64,000 nucleotides of DNA from Gymnogyps californianus (lineage: Eukaryota; Chordata; Aves; Accipitriformes; Cathartidae): assembly GCF_018139145.2 (NCBI RefSeq), contig NC_059475.1:10588437-10652436 (forward strand). Direction: 5' to 3'. Positions 1 to 11,735 of the stretch are shown one piece after another (the first letter of the stretch is position 1; every line of letters starts with the position of its first letter). Position numbers and translations under genes: made by a program. Below the pieces are notes generated by a model that was given only the letters and a program-made list of their open reading frames with translations, was not told where the DNA came from and did no database searches.

Positions 1-1729
1 TCATTTCACTCTCACCTCTACTCTGTTTCTTCCTACTTGCTCCCTCTGCACACAGTCTACTTGCTAGATTAGAAATACATGACTGACATTTAACCCTTTC
101 ACCCCATGACATTTGTGTGATTCTCTGCTGCAGCTATGAGGACAGAGAGGACAGAGAGGACATGAGGACAGAGAAAACAGTGGGGTTAATAAAACAGAAA
201 CCACCGTTAGAGAAGCCATAATGTTGGACAAACTCCAGTCTGGAACACAAGAACAGCTATACCAGTGGATACCCTGGGATAATATTCTGAGGAGCAGTTT
301 AGAGGCAAATCTGGGAAGCAGCATGGTGAGGAAGTGGCATCAGCATTTCAGTCATATAAGTGGTATCTGCCATCTTAGTTTTTCATGAAGAGAAAACTAT
401 GACAGTATTTATGAAAGATGATTAATAAAATTACTGTTATGGAGGATACTGCAATAGATTGATCTCATGCTAAATACATTACTGTTAAAAAGAATCTAAT
501 CTGTACCCCTTATTCTTAATGAAGTTTTCTAAAAAATACTTCTTGGTTAATTAAATTGTAATTCTACAGATAAAACTATGAGAGGTGGAAATACTTCAAT
601 AGATTTGTACCTTCCATTTGATTTTTCTTTTCAAAGAATTCACAGTAATAGCTCCTCTGACATCAAAGTTACTACTGGAAGAAATATTAATATTGGAGCA
701 TGGACTTTCACAATTCTGTGTGCACTGATTTCCTGACGTGTTTGAATCCTGAAAGATGAAAAAGATTTGTGTATGTTGAGTTAAGGAGATGTCTATCATG
801 CTCATAAGAAGCATACACTTTTTAATGCACCAGTAATTTTGTCTGGGACTCTGCTGGGAATGCTTTTATAATTTTACTATGTTTAAATGATTTAGTATTT
901 TAAATTATTTCAGGCAGAAAAACTTAAAGCAAAAGTGATCTGTTTTAAAAGTGGCTAATGGACCAGATCCTAGAGAACAGAAGCTAAGATACTCCTAATA
1001 TCAGGTCTTACAGGAAAAAAAATCCAATACTAGAACCACAGTGAACAAATATTCTTGAGCATTCTCTCTGTATGGCCTTATTCACTAACAGTGTCACATT
1101 AAGGTTAGAAAAGCAGCTGTTGAGTCATTCCTGTCATGAAACAATGCTTTATACAGTGTTTTCTAGAATCTCTCTCATTGCAATCTCCAAGTTTCAGCTT
1201 TCTTTTTGTTGCTAACCAGGATTAGCACAAACTAGAGTCTCAGTTGCTTTTGTTCAATGCATTTGGATGTTAAAAGTAAAGGGCACACTAAATGCCAGCT
1301 TCGGATAATTTACAGCTCTGATCTTGTGCTATCTGAAAATAAATAGACTTTTTACATGTGGGAACACTGACTCTGCCGAAAAAGAATTAGACATCCTGAT
1401 TTTCATCATGAACAATTGGGTGTTCCACTTTACCTGGAACTGGAAGAGCTTGTATGAACAGAGACTTAACCTCAAGGAAAGAAAGGGAAGGGAAGGGATA
1501 AAGAATTATTATGTTGCAATAGGGCTTACTGTAATGTAAGCCTAGAATGAAAGGAACAAGATGTACCCCGCGTAGTTGTCACTACAGGGGAGAGAGGACA
1601 GAAAAAAAGTTTGGAATGGATATTAAGGTACTACAAAAAGTAGACAAACCTACTCATTCCCTAAGAGTAAACCTAAATTTCAGGCTTATCAGCAAGACAG
1701 TGCTGGCCTCCAAAATCTTCCTTTGTTTC
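1..1729. other. Intergenic DNA, no gene recognised
   Basis: AT-rich sequence with no recognisable coding exon on either strand. The short open frames here are no longer than chance would give and match no family I know. The only structure I see is a short GAGGACAGA tandem repeat at 138-172, listed separately. Confidence 0.6.
138..172. repeat. Short tandem repeat, 9-bp unit GAGGACAGA
   Basis: Four consecutive copies of GAGGACAGA are present. The third is one base short and ends in CAT. It is a purine-only microsatellite-like tract with no sign of function. Confidence 0.85.
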
Positions 1730-2282
1730 CGTTGTGGTTTAACCAGTCAGGCAGCTAAACACCGCATAGCTGTTTGCTCACTCCCCTGCAGTGGGATGGA
1801 GGAGAGAATTGGAAAAAAGGTAAAACTTATGGGTTGAGATAAAGACAGTTTAATAGGACAGAAAAGGAAGGGAAAATAATAATAATGATAAGAGAACATA
1901 CAGAACAAGTCATGCACAACGCAATTGCTCACCACCCGCTGACTGATGCCCAGCCAGTCCCCGAACAGCGGCCCCCCACCCCCCAGCCAACTCCTCCCAG
2001 TTTTATTGTTCAGCATGACGTCATATGGTATGGAATATCCCTTTGGCCAGTCTGGGTCAGTTGTCTTTGCTGTGTCCCCTCCCAGCTTCTTGTGCCCCCC
2101 CAGCCTCCTTGCTGGCAGGGCACTATGAGAAGCTGAAAAGTCCTTGACTTAGCGTAAACACTGCTCAGCAACAACTAAAACATCAGTGTGTTATCAACAT
2201 TATTCTTGTCCTAAATCCAAAACACAGCACTATACCAGCTACTAGGAAGAAAATTAACTCTATCCCAGCCAAAACAAGCACA
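1730..2282 (-). mobile_element. Solo LTR of an avian endogenous retrovirus (ERVL-like), older copy
   Basis: This 553-bp block aligns along its full length with the block at 51126-51714: shared GTGGTTTAA start, CCAGTGGGATGG, GGGTTGAGATAA, CAATTGCTCACCACCCGCTGAC, TGGTATGGAATATCCCTTTGG and ACATCAGTGTGTTATCAAC segments in the same order. The flanking pentamers GTTTC (1725-1729) and ATTTC (2283-2287) look like a target-site duplication with one mismatch. I read it as transcribed from the minus strand, because the TATA-like element (2001-2008 complement) and the terminal TTAAACCAC end fit U3-R-U5 order that way. No gag, pol or env adjoins it, so it is a solo LTR. The ERVL assignment rests on the 5-bp duplication and is tentative. 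Confidence 0.82.
2016..2023. promoter_or_regulatory. Perfect CRE palindrome TGACGTCA inside the solo LTR
   Basis: An exact TGACGTCA lies directly upstream, in minus-strand reading, of the LTR's TATA-like CAATAAAA (complement of 2001-2008). This is where a retroviral U3 enhancer motif would be expected. The equivalent site in the second LTR (about 51455) has decayed to TGATGTTC. CREB/ATF binding is inferred from the motif only. Confidence 0.5.
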
Positions 2283-5200
2283 ATTTCATTTTTAACCAAA
2301 GTGTTCCTGTGTGTCACAGCTGCATGTGGCAGAAGAAATAGGAAGCGAGTGGTGGGACCAAGACAGCCTCTTACTGATGAATGCCTCCTTAGAGCTCTCT
2401 CTGGGAAGGAACATAGAGGAGTAAGATGAGTTGCTTGTAGAAAATAAAAAAGAACCCAAAAGAATGCGCAGCATTTATAAATGATGTAAAAACTTGCCTT
2501 CTACTCAAAGACAATGGACGTTGTCAGAAACCTGAGACACATGAATCACCTCTACCTTCTGCCATAATATTTGCACCAATGTGAAGGAGAATGCTGAGTA
2601 GAAATATGCAAGTACAGATCCACACAAACCACACAGCCAACAGTGGAATTCATTCTTAGAAGAAAGTATTGAGCTTCATTGCTAAAATGCCAAAGTTATG
2701 ACCTGAGTCCTGTACTAGTTTGAGACACTCAAATAGTGCACTTGTGCAGCCAGTAGTGGTGGTAATTGTGAGGGAGCAATTCCAGCACCAGAGCACTTGT
2801 AGACACAAAGAGAGTGAAATGTGGACATGTTGCACAGCTGTACAAGTTGGTATTGCTGTGACAATATGTAGCTCTTTTACTTCCTCAGGAAAAATATGGC
2901 TTCTCAACTGGAAGGCCCTTGGCTGTGCTCTTACACTGCGCTTATTCTCTGCTACGAAGCAGAGCCTAGTCATACTTCCTCCCTAGAAAGACATCAAGGA
3001 AGGACAATTTAGCAACATGGAAATCAATAGCTGTGGTCTCTATTTACAAGAACAAGTGTTAAATCACCTACACACACACTCTGAGCACAATTTTCAAGAC
3101 TTTGAGCAAAACAAGTAATTCCTTTGCCTTTGTTTTCCAGTTTGTAATGCTGGACTATTACCTGCTTGGAACTGATATTATTTAACCATGAAGGTATTAT
3201 TTAACTAATGCTCATTACATGGTTTAAAGTGTTATAGAATTTGCACGTTTTTATTAGAGAAGAATATTACGTGGTTTCAGTGCTGATTTACCTAGAATTA
3301 AAATCACTTCCTTATACAATCTGGGGGATATCAGTTATCTGAAACTAACATATGGTACACTCGTATGCATTCTAGCAAGTTTTTTTCCTTGCTCTTTTGA
3401 GAGGGTTTATGTTGATTTTGAAAGAATTATGAAAGTTGTAATGAAAAAGCTAATGGAACTCTTTAATCTCAACGTGAGAGCACCATCTAGAGGCAAAAAA
3501 CATGCCCCGTACCAGGCTAAGTGCACCCAAGATCGCAATAAACTGACAAACTGCTTTTGAATTTAATTTGAGAACGCTTTGAGAAAATAATCTCAAACTT
3601 CTCTGTATTAAGGGATATTTTTTTCTCCTACACTGTTTATTGTTGTGAAATGGAATAAACTGGTGTGAAATCTCCCGTGACTTTTGCAGAGAGAAGGATG
3701 AGAGAAATCAACAGTCAAAAAAGTATAATCATTTCATGACACCCATGGTTGAAGAATGATGCAGTCTTTCTTGCAGTTCCCTGGAAGCATGATTACAGTT
3801 GCTCTACATGCTGAAACATGTGATATTTGTGTCCCCCAGTCAGAGACAGGTGTTAACACAAGGATTTCTTCAAGCAACAGTCCATACTAGAGTACTCCAC
3901 CATTAGCATCCACCTGAGTGCATTTAGACATCCTTTCACATGCAGTAAAAACCATTTGTTTCCATTTTGATCATTTGTGAGGTTGTGCTTTATATAGTTA
4001 ATATCTGATAGAGGATTATTGGCGTTGCTAGGTATTACATGGCTTGACAGCTCTTTTGCATAGGCAAACCAGTTGTAATCCCACTGAAATTGTAAAGTAT
4101 CTTGGTTTAAACTGCAATGAATTAGAACACCTGCTAGGTCTAGGATATTTGCACAAAGGTACTCTTCTTTAGGTATGGAGGAAATGCATAAAGCTCAGAT
4201 ATCATTAAAAAAACTGAAAAAATCCTCATAAAATAGCTGTTACTTAATAATACATATTTTGCTTGAGTATAACTACACACCAATTCCTTAGGTAATTATT
4301 TTTTCTTTCAGAATTCTATTCTAGGTGCTTTCAGTCATGTTCAATATGCTTTTAAATAAACATTCCCAAGTTAACAAACACTCTCAATCACATTGTTGTA
4401 TGAGATTTGCAATTAACCAATTACCTATGCTTATCCAGCCCAGAGAAAGTATCATTTTAGCCTGATAGGTACATCCACATCAGCTATATTATAGTTAGCT
4501 CAAGCCACACTAGTATCAATAAGAACATCTTCGGAGAGCTTGGTTTTGGGCTGCCACGCCATGGTGAAGCTCGTGCTACCAGGCCTTCATTATGCTTGCT
4601 ATATTAAGTAGCTGGATTATAAAGGGCTTGAATGTGCCTATCCACATTGCTTTTGCAACTTCACCTAGCTCTGCAGATACACCCTAGATAGATAGACATT
4701 TTATGGCATTACAGTCTACTTTATAAATTCAGTGTAGTCCCACTGATACCACAGCAATACTCAGTGGTTATGAGGATTCCGCTAAACCATGGTGACGCAG
4801 CCCCATGATTCTGCAGCCCTTTTACTTTCCACTTCTTGCTCTTTCTCTTCCTGTAGCTCCATTCCCTTCTACCTCTCTCCATACTGAATTAGGGGTAAAT
4901 TACTGTAAGGCATATTTAAAGGTGGCCAGCAAAGGACTTTCTAAAAACTGTAATTATTCTTTTTTGTTTCTTTACATTAGCTAAAGGAAAAACAAAAGGC
5001 CTTCTTTTTTTTAAGTGAAAGAGTTCCTTTCTCCTTCCATGTTCCTCCCTCTCCCCTCACTTAATTTTACCAACCTTGTCAGGTCTTGCTCAATCTCTTC
5101 CTGGAGACAGGTGTATCCCCGTTTAACGATCATGCACTCTACACGTGGGCAGTGAGATGACAAATCTCAAACAACTCTTTCCTTCTCCAGTTGATTCACT

Positions 5201-8200
5201 GGTTGCAGTGGTTAAACAGGAGCTAAAAAAAAATTTTTAATGACCTTTTAGTGAAAAAATTATTTCAATTATTCAGCCTCTTACTTTCTTTCTCTGGGAT
5301 GTCACTAACTCCTTTTCTGTCATCATGAAGTTTCCTAGGCTAGATAAGGTCTTAATTTTATTATTAAAATACTTTTTACACTTTGTACTTTTAGTGCTTC
5401 CTTAGTGTTTGCTAAGGAGAATAAAATCTAAGAGGTCAGAGATTACTTTTTCTTTTAGGTTTATGTCTAGAAATCCTGTGGCCTGCACAGAGCACCTGCA
5501 GAGGGTTGAATATGTAGCATATGTTCTCTGCAGCTTGATTGGATTTAGCTTCCTGTGCTAGGAACAAATGTCACTTGACAAAATGTCACAAAATGCAGTT
5601 GTGTCCACTCCTTGTAAGTCTAGCAGAGGACAAAGTTAGCTTTGAATGTTGGAGGAGAGTTAAGAATTTGCTGGGATTGCAGTTAAAATCTACTTGAAGG
5701 ATAATTCCAAGTCTAATGATACCAGAAGATAACTGAAACCAAGGATATTCTAAGGATCAAATGATATCCTTGAGGATATATGTGAATCTCCCCAGGGTAA
5801 TCAACATAAAAGATATACATGTAAAATTTTATTCTTATTGGAAAATAAGAAATTGTCAGGGTATTTAGTTTCTGTATGTTTTGGTTTTTGGGGTATATTT
5901 TTTTGTACTGGAGGAACTAAGTACAGAGTGGGAAAATTATTTTAACATAGATCAGTGGTTCTCTATTCTTATACGTTGGATCACATGATATAGCCCAAGT
6001 CCTAAAAAAGTGAAAGATAAACATTTTCAAAAGCTTCTTAATTATGTGTTTTTAAAGTGTTTAAAGTTCTATTTCCATGAAAACCATGTGACAGTTATGA
6101 ATAAGGAACAGTTTAACACAGTCTGTTTTCGTAATGAACAGATCTTTGGAGATACATGATTTTGGAGGTTAAGATTGTGTTACTGCATCAGAATACTGAT
6201 GTAAATGCTGTTGTGTGAATAAGATATTGTGTGAAATACTATTACTACATCTACTTTTTACTTATACCTGATTTATCTCAAATATCTACAAATTTTGTTC
6301 ATATAGGCCTAGTTTCTGTTGGTTTATTCTGGCTAGAAATCTGACAGTCTTTGCTCTGCAGCTGATTAGAAATGCTCATATGCCTAATTCATGCAGCTCA
6401 GTATTTGTGGCAGTGACATCTAGCTGGGAGGAGGAGCCAACAGGTAAGGTGGTAACACCCTAAAGCATTCTTTCTAAATCTGTAAGAGTTCATCTGTCAA
6501 CACTTAAATTGAACACAGAAATTAGCTACATCACAGTCCAGATGCAACCTTTGCGCAACCACAGTTCATTGACTTCGTCAGAATTACAGCAGGATTAACT
6601 TGGCCCAGTTTCTCTTTGTTAACACTGGAGCGACCATGGAAAGGTTCTGTCATATTCTGTATTATTTGCACAGCAAATTGTTCAGATATTTTTTCTTAGG
6701 AGTAGGTCTTTTGGCTCTCTGTTTTCTTCTCACACACGTGAGAGATTGGCTTCTCAATAATATGAATAAGGCATCCCATATTTTTGTTTTCAGTAGCAAA
6801 AGCAAACCCATCTACTGTGTTCTTGCTGTTAATTGGATGGCCACGCACATAAATTAAAGAAACCCTTTCCCGTCTCTCCACGAGAGGGCAGCGTTGCTAA
6901 TGGCATACTCAGATGCAGCACTGTGCCTGCACTCATGCTTTTTTCGCTGTCACTCAGTAGGCAACTATTTGTTCTGCATCTTTTGTGTGTGTAATAGAGA
7001 AACGTCTTTAAAATAAAATACAGAGGAAAATGTTTTCTCTTTATAGGTATTTTACAGCCTATCATGTCCTCTCTAGCACTAAAATCTGGAAAAAACATGT
7101 TTGATAGCATACTAATTAGGCCCTGATACACAAACAAAGTGACCTTGCTCAGCTTTCTAATATATGCAAGAATTGAAGAATATCCACGTAAAGATGATAA
7201 GCAATTTTCCCCCAAGCTTCTTACCATTTTTTCTCATTTCCCCAGCAAGTAAATCCCTATCCTTGTTGGTAGTACATGGGACACTTGAATCTTTTATTGT
7301 GGATGTCATCAAAGGAAACAGCTGTAGAAAAGAAGGTCCCCAGGTCAAACATCAGTTAAAACCTAAGTTCCAGAACTTACCCCTATGCTAGGAGAAACCC
7401 ATAGCCTCCCTAAAATTACACCAGCTCTGCAGGGGCACAATTTACAGATTTTTTTTTAATTTAAACTTGCATGGTTTTGAATAATATGTAAGTCCATTGA
7501 TGATGTCATTAAACTGACATCATGTATCAGAATCTAATACAAAATTGACTTCACTGAGACTAGGCTTCCTGCTGTGCACCCCTACCTTTACAATGGTAAA
7601 AGAACTGTCTTTGCTAATGAATGCCCAGTTGCCTCTCAGAACGGAAAGCTGGGAGCTAGGGAGTTTGATCTGTAGGCCAAATTCTTTTAGGATCACTGGC
7701 ACAAGTGATGGGAGTTTCCCCAGTGAGAACATTAGGCTTGTAAGAGCAGTGCTCTCTGAGGAAACTTACATGAGGTTCTGTGCTTGTGAAACTACCAATA
7801 AAAAAACCAAACATCCTGGCAGTCTGGTTTCAAGGGCCACTTAAGAAAACTTGGTCTATCTAATTCACACTGAAGGAAGCCACTGCCACTGAACTCTTGA
7901 AAGTGTTGTCAGAGCTCTTTCGGATCAGAAGACAAAAACATCGAATATATTATACTCTGTGTGCATACACTGAGTGAACAGAAAAGCATTATAAAGTGCT
8001 GCTTCTCCTTGTTGCATGTGTGATTTAGACAGTATGGTAAGTTCAAATGACACCTCCTCCCACATAATATTTTGTACCTTTGATTTGTTTTTCTGGTTCT
8101 AAGAAAGATATCTGAAGAAATCAATTAGCTGTACAGATGTAATGATAACATGAGCCAAGGAAAATGCATGCTAGGCAAAAAATGACCTTTGTGATACATC

Positions 8201-9249
8201 CATCTCAGCAGATCCACCCTTGATTACAAATATTCATGACTAATGGTATAGTTTTAATTATAATGGAACACTTATTGTTGAGATGCTGCAAATGCATTGG
8301 ATTTTCAAAAGCTTTTGTATTTGAATGTTTTGCCAGTGCTTGCTGGAACCCCTTGAGAGGCAATAATTTTCTATGAAACTTGCCAAAGCCAACTTGTAGC
8401 CAAGATATTGCATGATAAAAATCCTAAATGAGGTAAAACACATTGATTAAAAAAAAAATTAAACGCACAAGTATTCTTTCCTTTCACATAAATACTTTTT
8501 CAGTATCTAGATTCTTTTTCTGATGAAAACAGAAAGTGAGGGGACAAAAATCCTTGTGGGAAACTCATGTTCCAGTGGATGATATCTCTTGACATGCGAT
8601 ATTCTTAGAAATACAGAAATTACTAAATCAGGTCATACTCAAGGTCCATTTTGTCTTCTTTATCTACTACTTCATTAGCATATTCAAATAATTCTGAGAT
8701 AAGTGAGGCGGGATCTTCTTTGTTTATTTTGATTAATCTTGCAATTTTTTGTTATTCCATTTTAATTATTAAAGCAACCAATGTACCTAAATAAAGCTTA
8801 CTATTGTATAATACACCAGATCACCCCAAAAGCCTTTTTTAAAGACTGATACCGCTGTTCACTGTCCTCTGGAACAGAGGCTATTTCTATTGAATGTTTT
8901 GCTTACTGTAAACAAAACTAAATACTGAAGATCCTTTAACTACCTTACATAACTTGTTTCTTTCTCTAGTTACTATATCACTTTCCTTGTAAATTAATGA
9001 CATTTGAAATGCCTAGTTCAGCTTCCTTTGTACAGCTGAAACTTCATTATTTTCAATCAACCTCTCTTTATATATCTTTAAATAGAATATATTGTCTTTT
9101 TTTTCCTTGCTTTTTATTTTGCATATGAAACTGCTTTGTAAATACCTGAGCCTAGAATCCTTTTTTTAAAACAAAATTTGCTGCAGAGACATGGTGGAAA
9201 CTGTGATCTGACTTGTCTGCATATCTTGCATATTTTTTCCTTTGCTTCA
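2283..9249. other. Intergenic DNA, no gene recognised
   Basis: About 7 kb with no exon I can support. The longest open frame, 132 codons on the minus strand near 6829-7227, has no recognisable domain and no flanking splice or promoter context. A CTCF-like motif at 6878-6891 is the one site I single out. Confidence 0.55.
6878..6891 (+). promoter_or_regulatory. CTCF-like motif in the intergenic region
   Basis: CCACGAGAGGGCAG matches the CTCF core CCASYAGRKGGCRS at all positions but one (G where Y is expected). It sits in an otherwise AT-rich intergenic stretch about 14 kb upstream of PTH. Occupancy cannot be judged from sequence. Confidence 0.4.
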
Positions 9250-10562
9250 AGAAAGATGATCCTGGGAACTACAGGTCAATCAGCCCCACTTTTGTTCCTG
9301 CACAATCATAGCATGAGTCTTGGAAGCCATTTCTGGGCACATAAGGAGAAAAGTGACAGGGAATACCCATCATGGCATTGACCAACCTGATTGCCTTCTA
9401 CAATGAAATGACTGTGGGATGAGGAGAGAACAGTGGATGTTGTCTACTTCGACTTTAGCAAAGCTTTTGACACAATATTCTACAGTATTCTTGTATGACG
9501 ATGGGACTCAGTCTAGACAGATGGACTACTAGATGGATGAAAAACTGACTGGATTATCAAGCTCAAAGAACAGTGGTTAATGGTTTGTACTTTGCCTGGG
9601 GGCCAATTACCAGTGGAGTTCCTCAGGGGTCTACTCTGGGACCTATCTTTTCTCATAACTTTATCAATGACCCAGAGGATCAGTCAGAATGTGTCTTCTG
9701 CAAACCTGTCAGTGACACCAACCTTGGGGGTGCAGCTGATAGCTCAAAGGCAGGCTTGCCATTCGGAAGGACCTAGCATTAGGTTAGAGGAGTGGGTTTA
9801 CGGAAACCTCATGAAATTCAGCAGGGACAAATGCTAAGTCCTGCACCTGGGATGGACTAATACCTTGCATAGTAAAGGCTGGGGACTGACTGGCTAGAGA
9901 GAACACTGCTGAAAAGGACCTCAGGGTCCTGGTGGACAGCAAGCTAAACATGATTCAGCAGTATGCCCTGGCAGCAATGAAGGCTAACAGCATACTGGGC
10001 TCTATCAACAGCAGCACAGCCAGCAGACTGACAGAAGTGATTATCGCCTGTTACTCAGCACACACTAGACTGCACCTGGAATACTGTGTCCAGTTTTGGG
10101 GCCCCCAGTATGGAAAAGATGATCAAGTTGAGCAAATCCAGCAGAGGCCCACCATGATGGTCAGGGGCTTGAAGCAGCTGCCCTATGAAGAGAAGTTGAG
10201 AAAAGCTTATTCAGCCTGGAAAAGGCTTAAGAGGGCCTAATAACAGCCTTTCTGTACCTAAGAGGAGGTTACCAAGAAGACAGAGCCAGGCTTTTACCAA
10301 GGTGCATTGGTGAGAGAATGAGAGACAATGGCCACAAATTGAAATATGTGAGATTCTGACTAAGGAAAAGAACTTTCCCCTTAAAGGTAAATAAACACTG
10401 AAACAGGTTGCCCAGAGAGCTTCTGGGATCTTTGTCTTTGCAGATTTTCAAGACCCAACTGGATAAAGCCCTGAGCAACCTGGTCTGAATTCATTGTTGA
10501 CTCTGCTTTGAGCAGGCAGTTGGACTACAGGACCTCTGAGAATCCAAATGATTCTGTGAAAC
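9250..10562 (+). mobile_element. Decayed CR1 LINE, 3' part of ORF2 (reverse transcriptase) and 3' end
   Basis: Conceptual translation in shifting frames shows CR1 reverse transcriptase landmarks in order: DPGNYRSI-like (about 9257), VDVVYFDFSKAFDT (about 9433-9475, motif A region), SGVPQGSTLGP (about 9610), a SDTNLGG remnant of the FADDTKLGG box (about 9708), DLGVLVDSKLNM (about 9921) and HLEYCVQFWGPQYGK (about 10074). The catalytic Asp pair of the FADD box is broken, and frameshifts and stops interrupt the frame. The copy ends at 10550-10560 with GATTCTGTGA, resembling the CR1 ATTCTATG tail. It is 5'-truncated, as CR1 copies usually are, and cannot move on its own. Confidence 0.92.
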
Positions 10563-11624
10563 AGGAGATAGTTGAAAGCCTTTTCTTTTAAAAACGTTAC
10601 ATGGACAGTAGTCTCTTCTGAACGTTGAGAAATTTGAAAAGCCCTTTGTATTGTTTCATGATCTGTACTCAAAAAATAAAAATGCAAGATATTTCTTTGG
10701 AAATGCAAAACATTGATGTGATATCATCACCTGGTTCGTCTAATGCTATTTACAATGCAGCCACAGAAGCTGAGTGACTTGTTAACACCTGTGTTTCACT
10801 ATCACAGGACTAGGATGTAAGTAAATGCTTGTAACAAAGTATTTATCATACTTGTGCAGTGAGATAATACAGAGAAGTATTTTATTACATGGAGGTGGGA
10901 TTGGCATCAGCAATAACAGCTGTCAGTGTGAGGCTCCCCAGAAATCCAAAAAATGACAATCATTCCATTCAGTGTTCATATCTTTGCAAAGAGATTTTAC
11001 TTCATGCTTCAAAAGAACAGAGCTATAAATTAAGCAGAGCAATATGTATTTATATTTCTTCAGAAATATGGTAGGTAGTGTGCCATATGACTGATTATAA
11101 ATTAGGAATAAAAACGCAGGAGAGAACCACAACAGAGATGGATAAAATAGTGAAGGCTGATGGAAAGAAAGTAAGTATGTCTGGAGAGCACAAAACATGA
11201 CACACACATAGAGTGGAAATCTAGTAACACCCAAGAAGCTTAAAAAAACCAGTCTGCAGATTTTGTATAATTCCTCTGTGAAGATCAATACAGGGAAGAA
11301 AAAATGAAATTGCAACCCTAGTAGAGTGGGAAATATGTGCCTCTTGCAGGTGTTAGATCACTTGTGGCAAAGAGCTTGTAAACATTACATAATAGAGCAG
11401 TAATAGACTCGCAGCCCTGTGGTCTGCACTGCCGGCTGGAATGCAGGACTTCACATACCAAACAAGTTCAGCTTTTGGTCTTTGCAACCATAATGTTACA
11501 CAGAGTGGACCACTTTTATGGGAAAGTATCTCCACTTACATGCAGTGATGCAGGGGCCTTTTGGTGATATTTCCTATCATCCTAAGTAGATTTCAGCTTT
11601 GAGATTTGTGGACATAGTTTTTCC

Positions 11625-11735
11625 TATTTCTGTTTGCTCATCTGTAAAATGCGTAAAGTAACTCTTCCCTCAAAGATGGCATGAGAATTACCATGAGCAA
11701 GAGACCTGTTCAGGCATTAGTGATAACACAGCTGT
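11625..11735 (+). repeat. Possible MIR-like SINE remnant
   Basis: The stretch containing TTGCTCATCTGTAAAATG, followed by a purine-rich segment and GAGAATTACCATGAGC, resembles the conserved central and 3' part of MIR/CORE SINEs (CTCATCTGTAAAATGGG and following). Only about 100 bp is alignable by eye and the borders are guesses. Confidence 0.4.

Noticed and set aside
6829..7227. 132-codon minus-strand open frame
   Set aside because: No recognisable domain, no splice or promoter context, and a length within chance for 64 kb of AT-rich sequence.
9573..10240. Two open frames as functional genes
   Set aside because: They are fragments of a decayed CR1 reverse transcriptase in different frames, with a broken active-site motif.
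10923..11315. 130-codon minus-strand open frame rich in Phe and Leu
   Set aside because: The composition mirrors A-rich plus-strand sequence; no family resemblance and no supporting signals.
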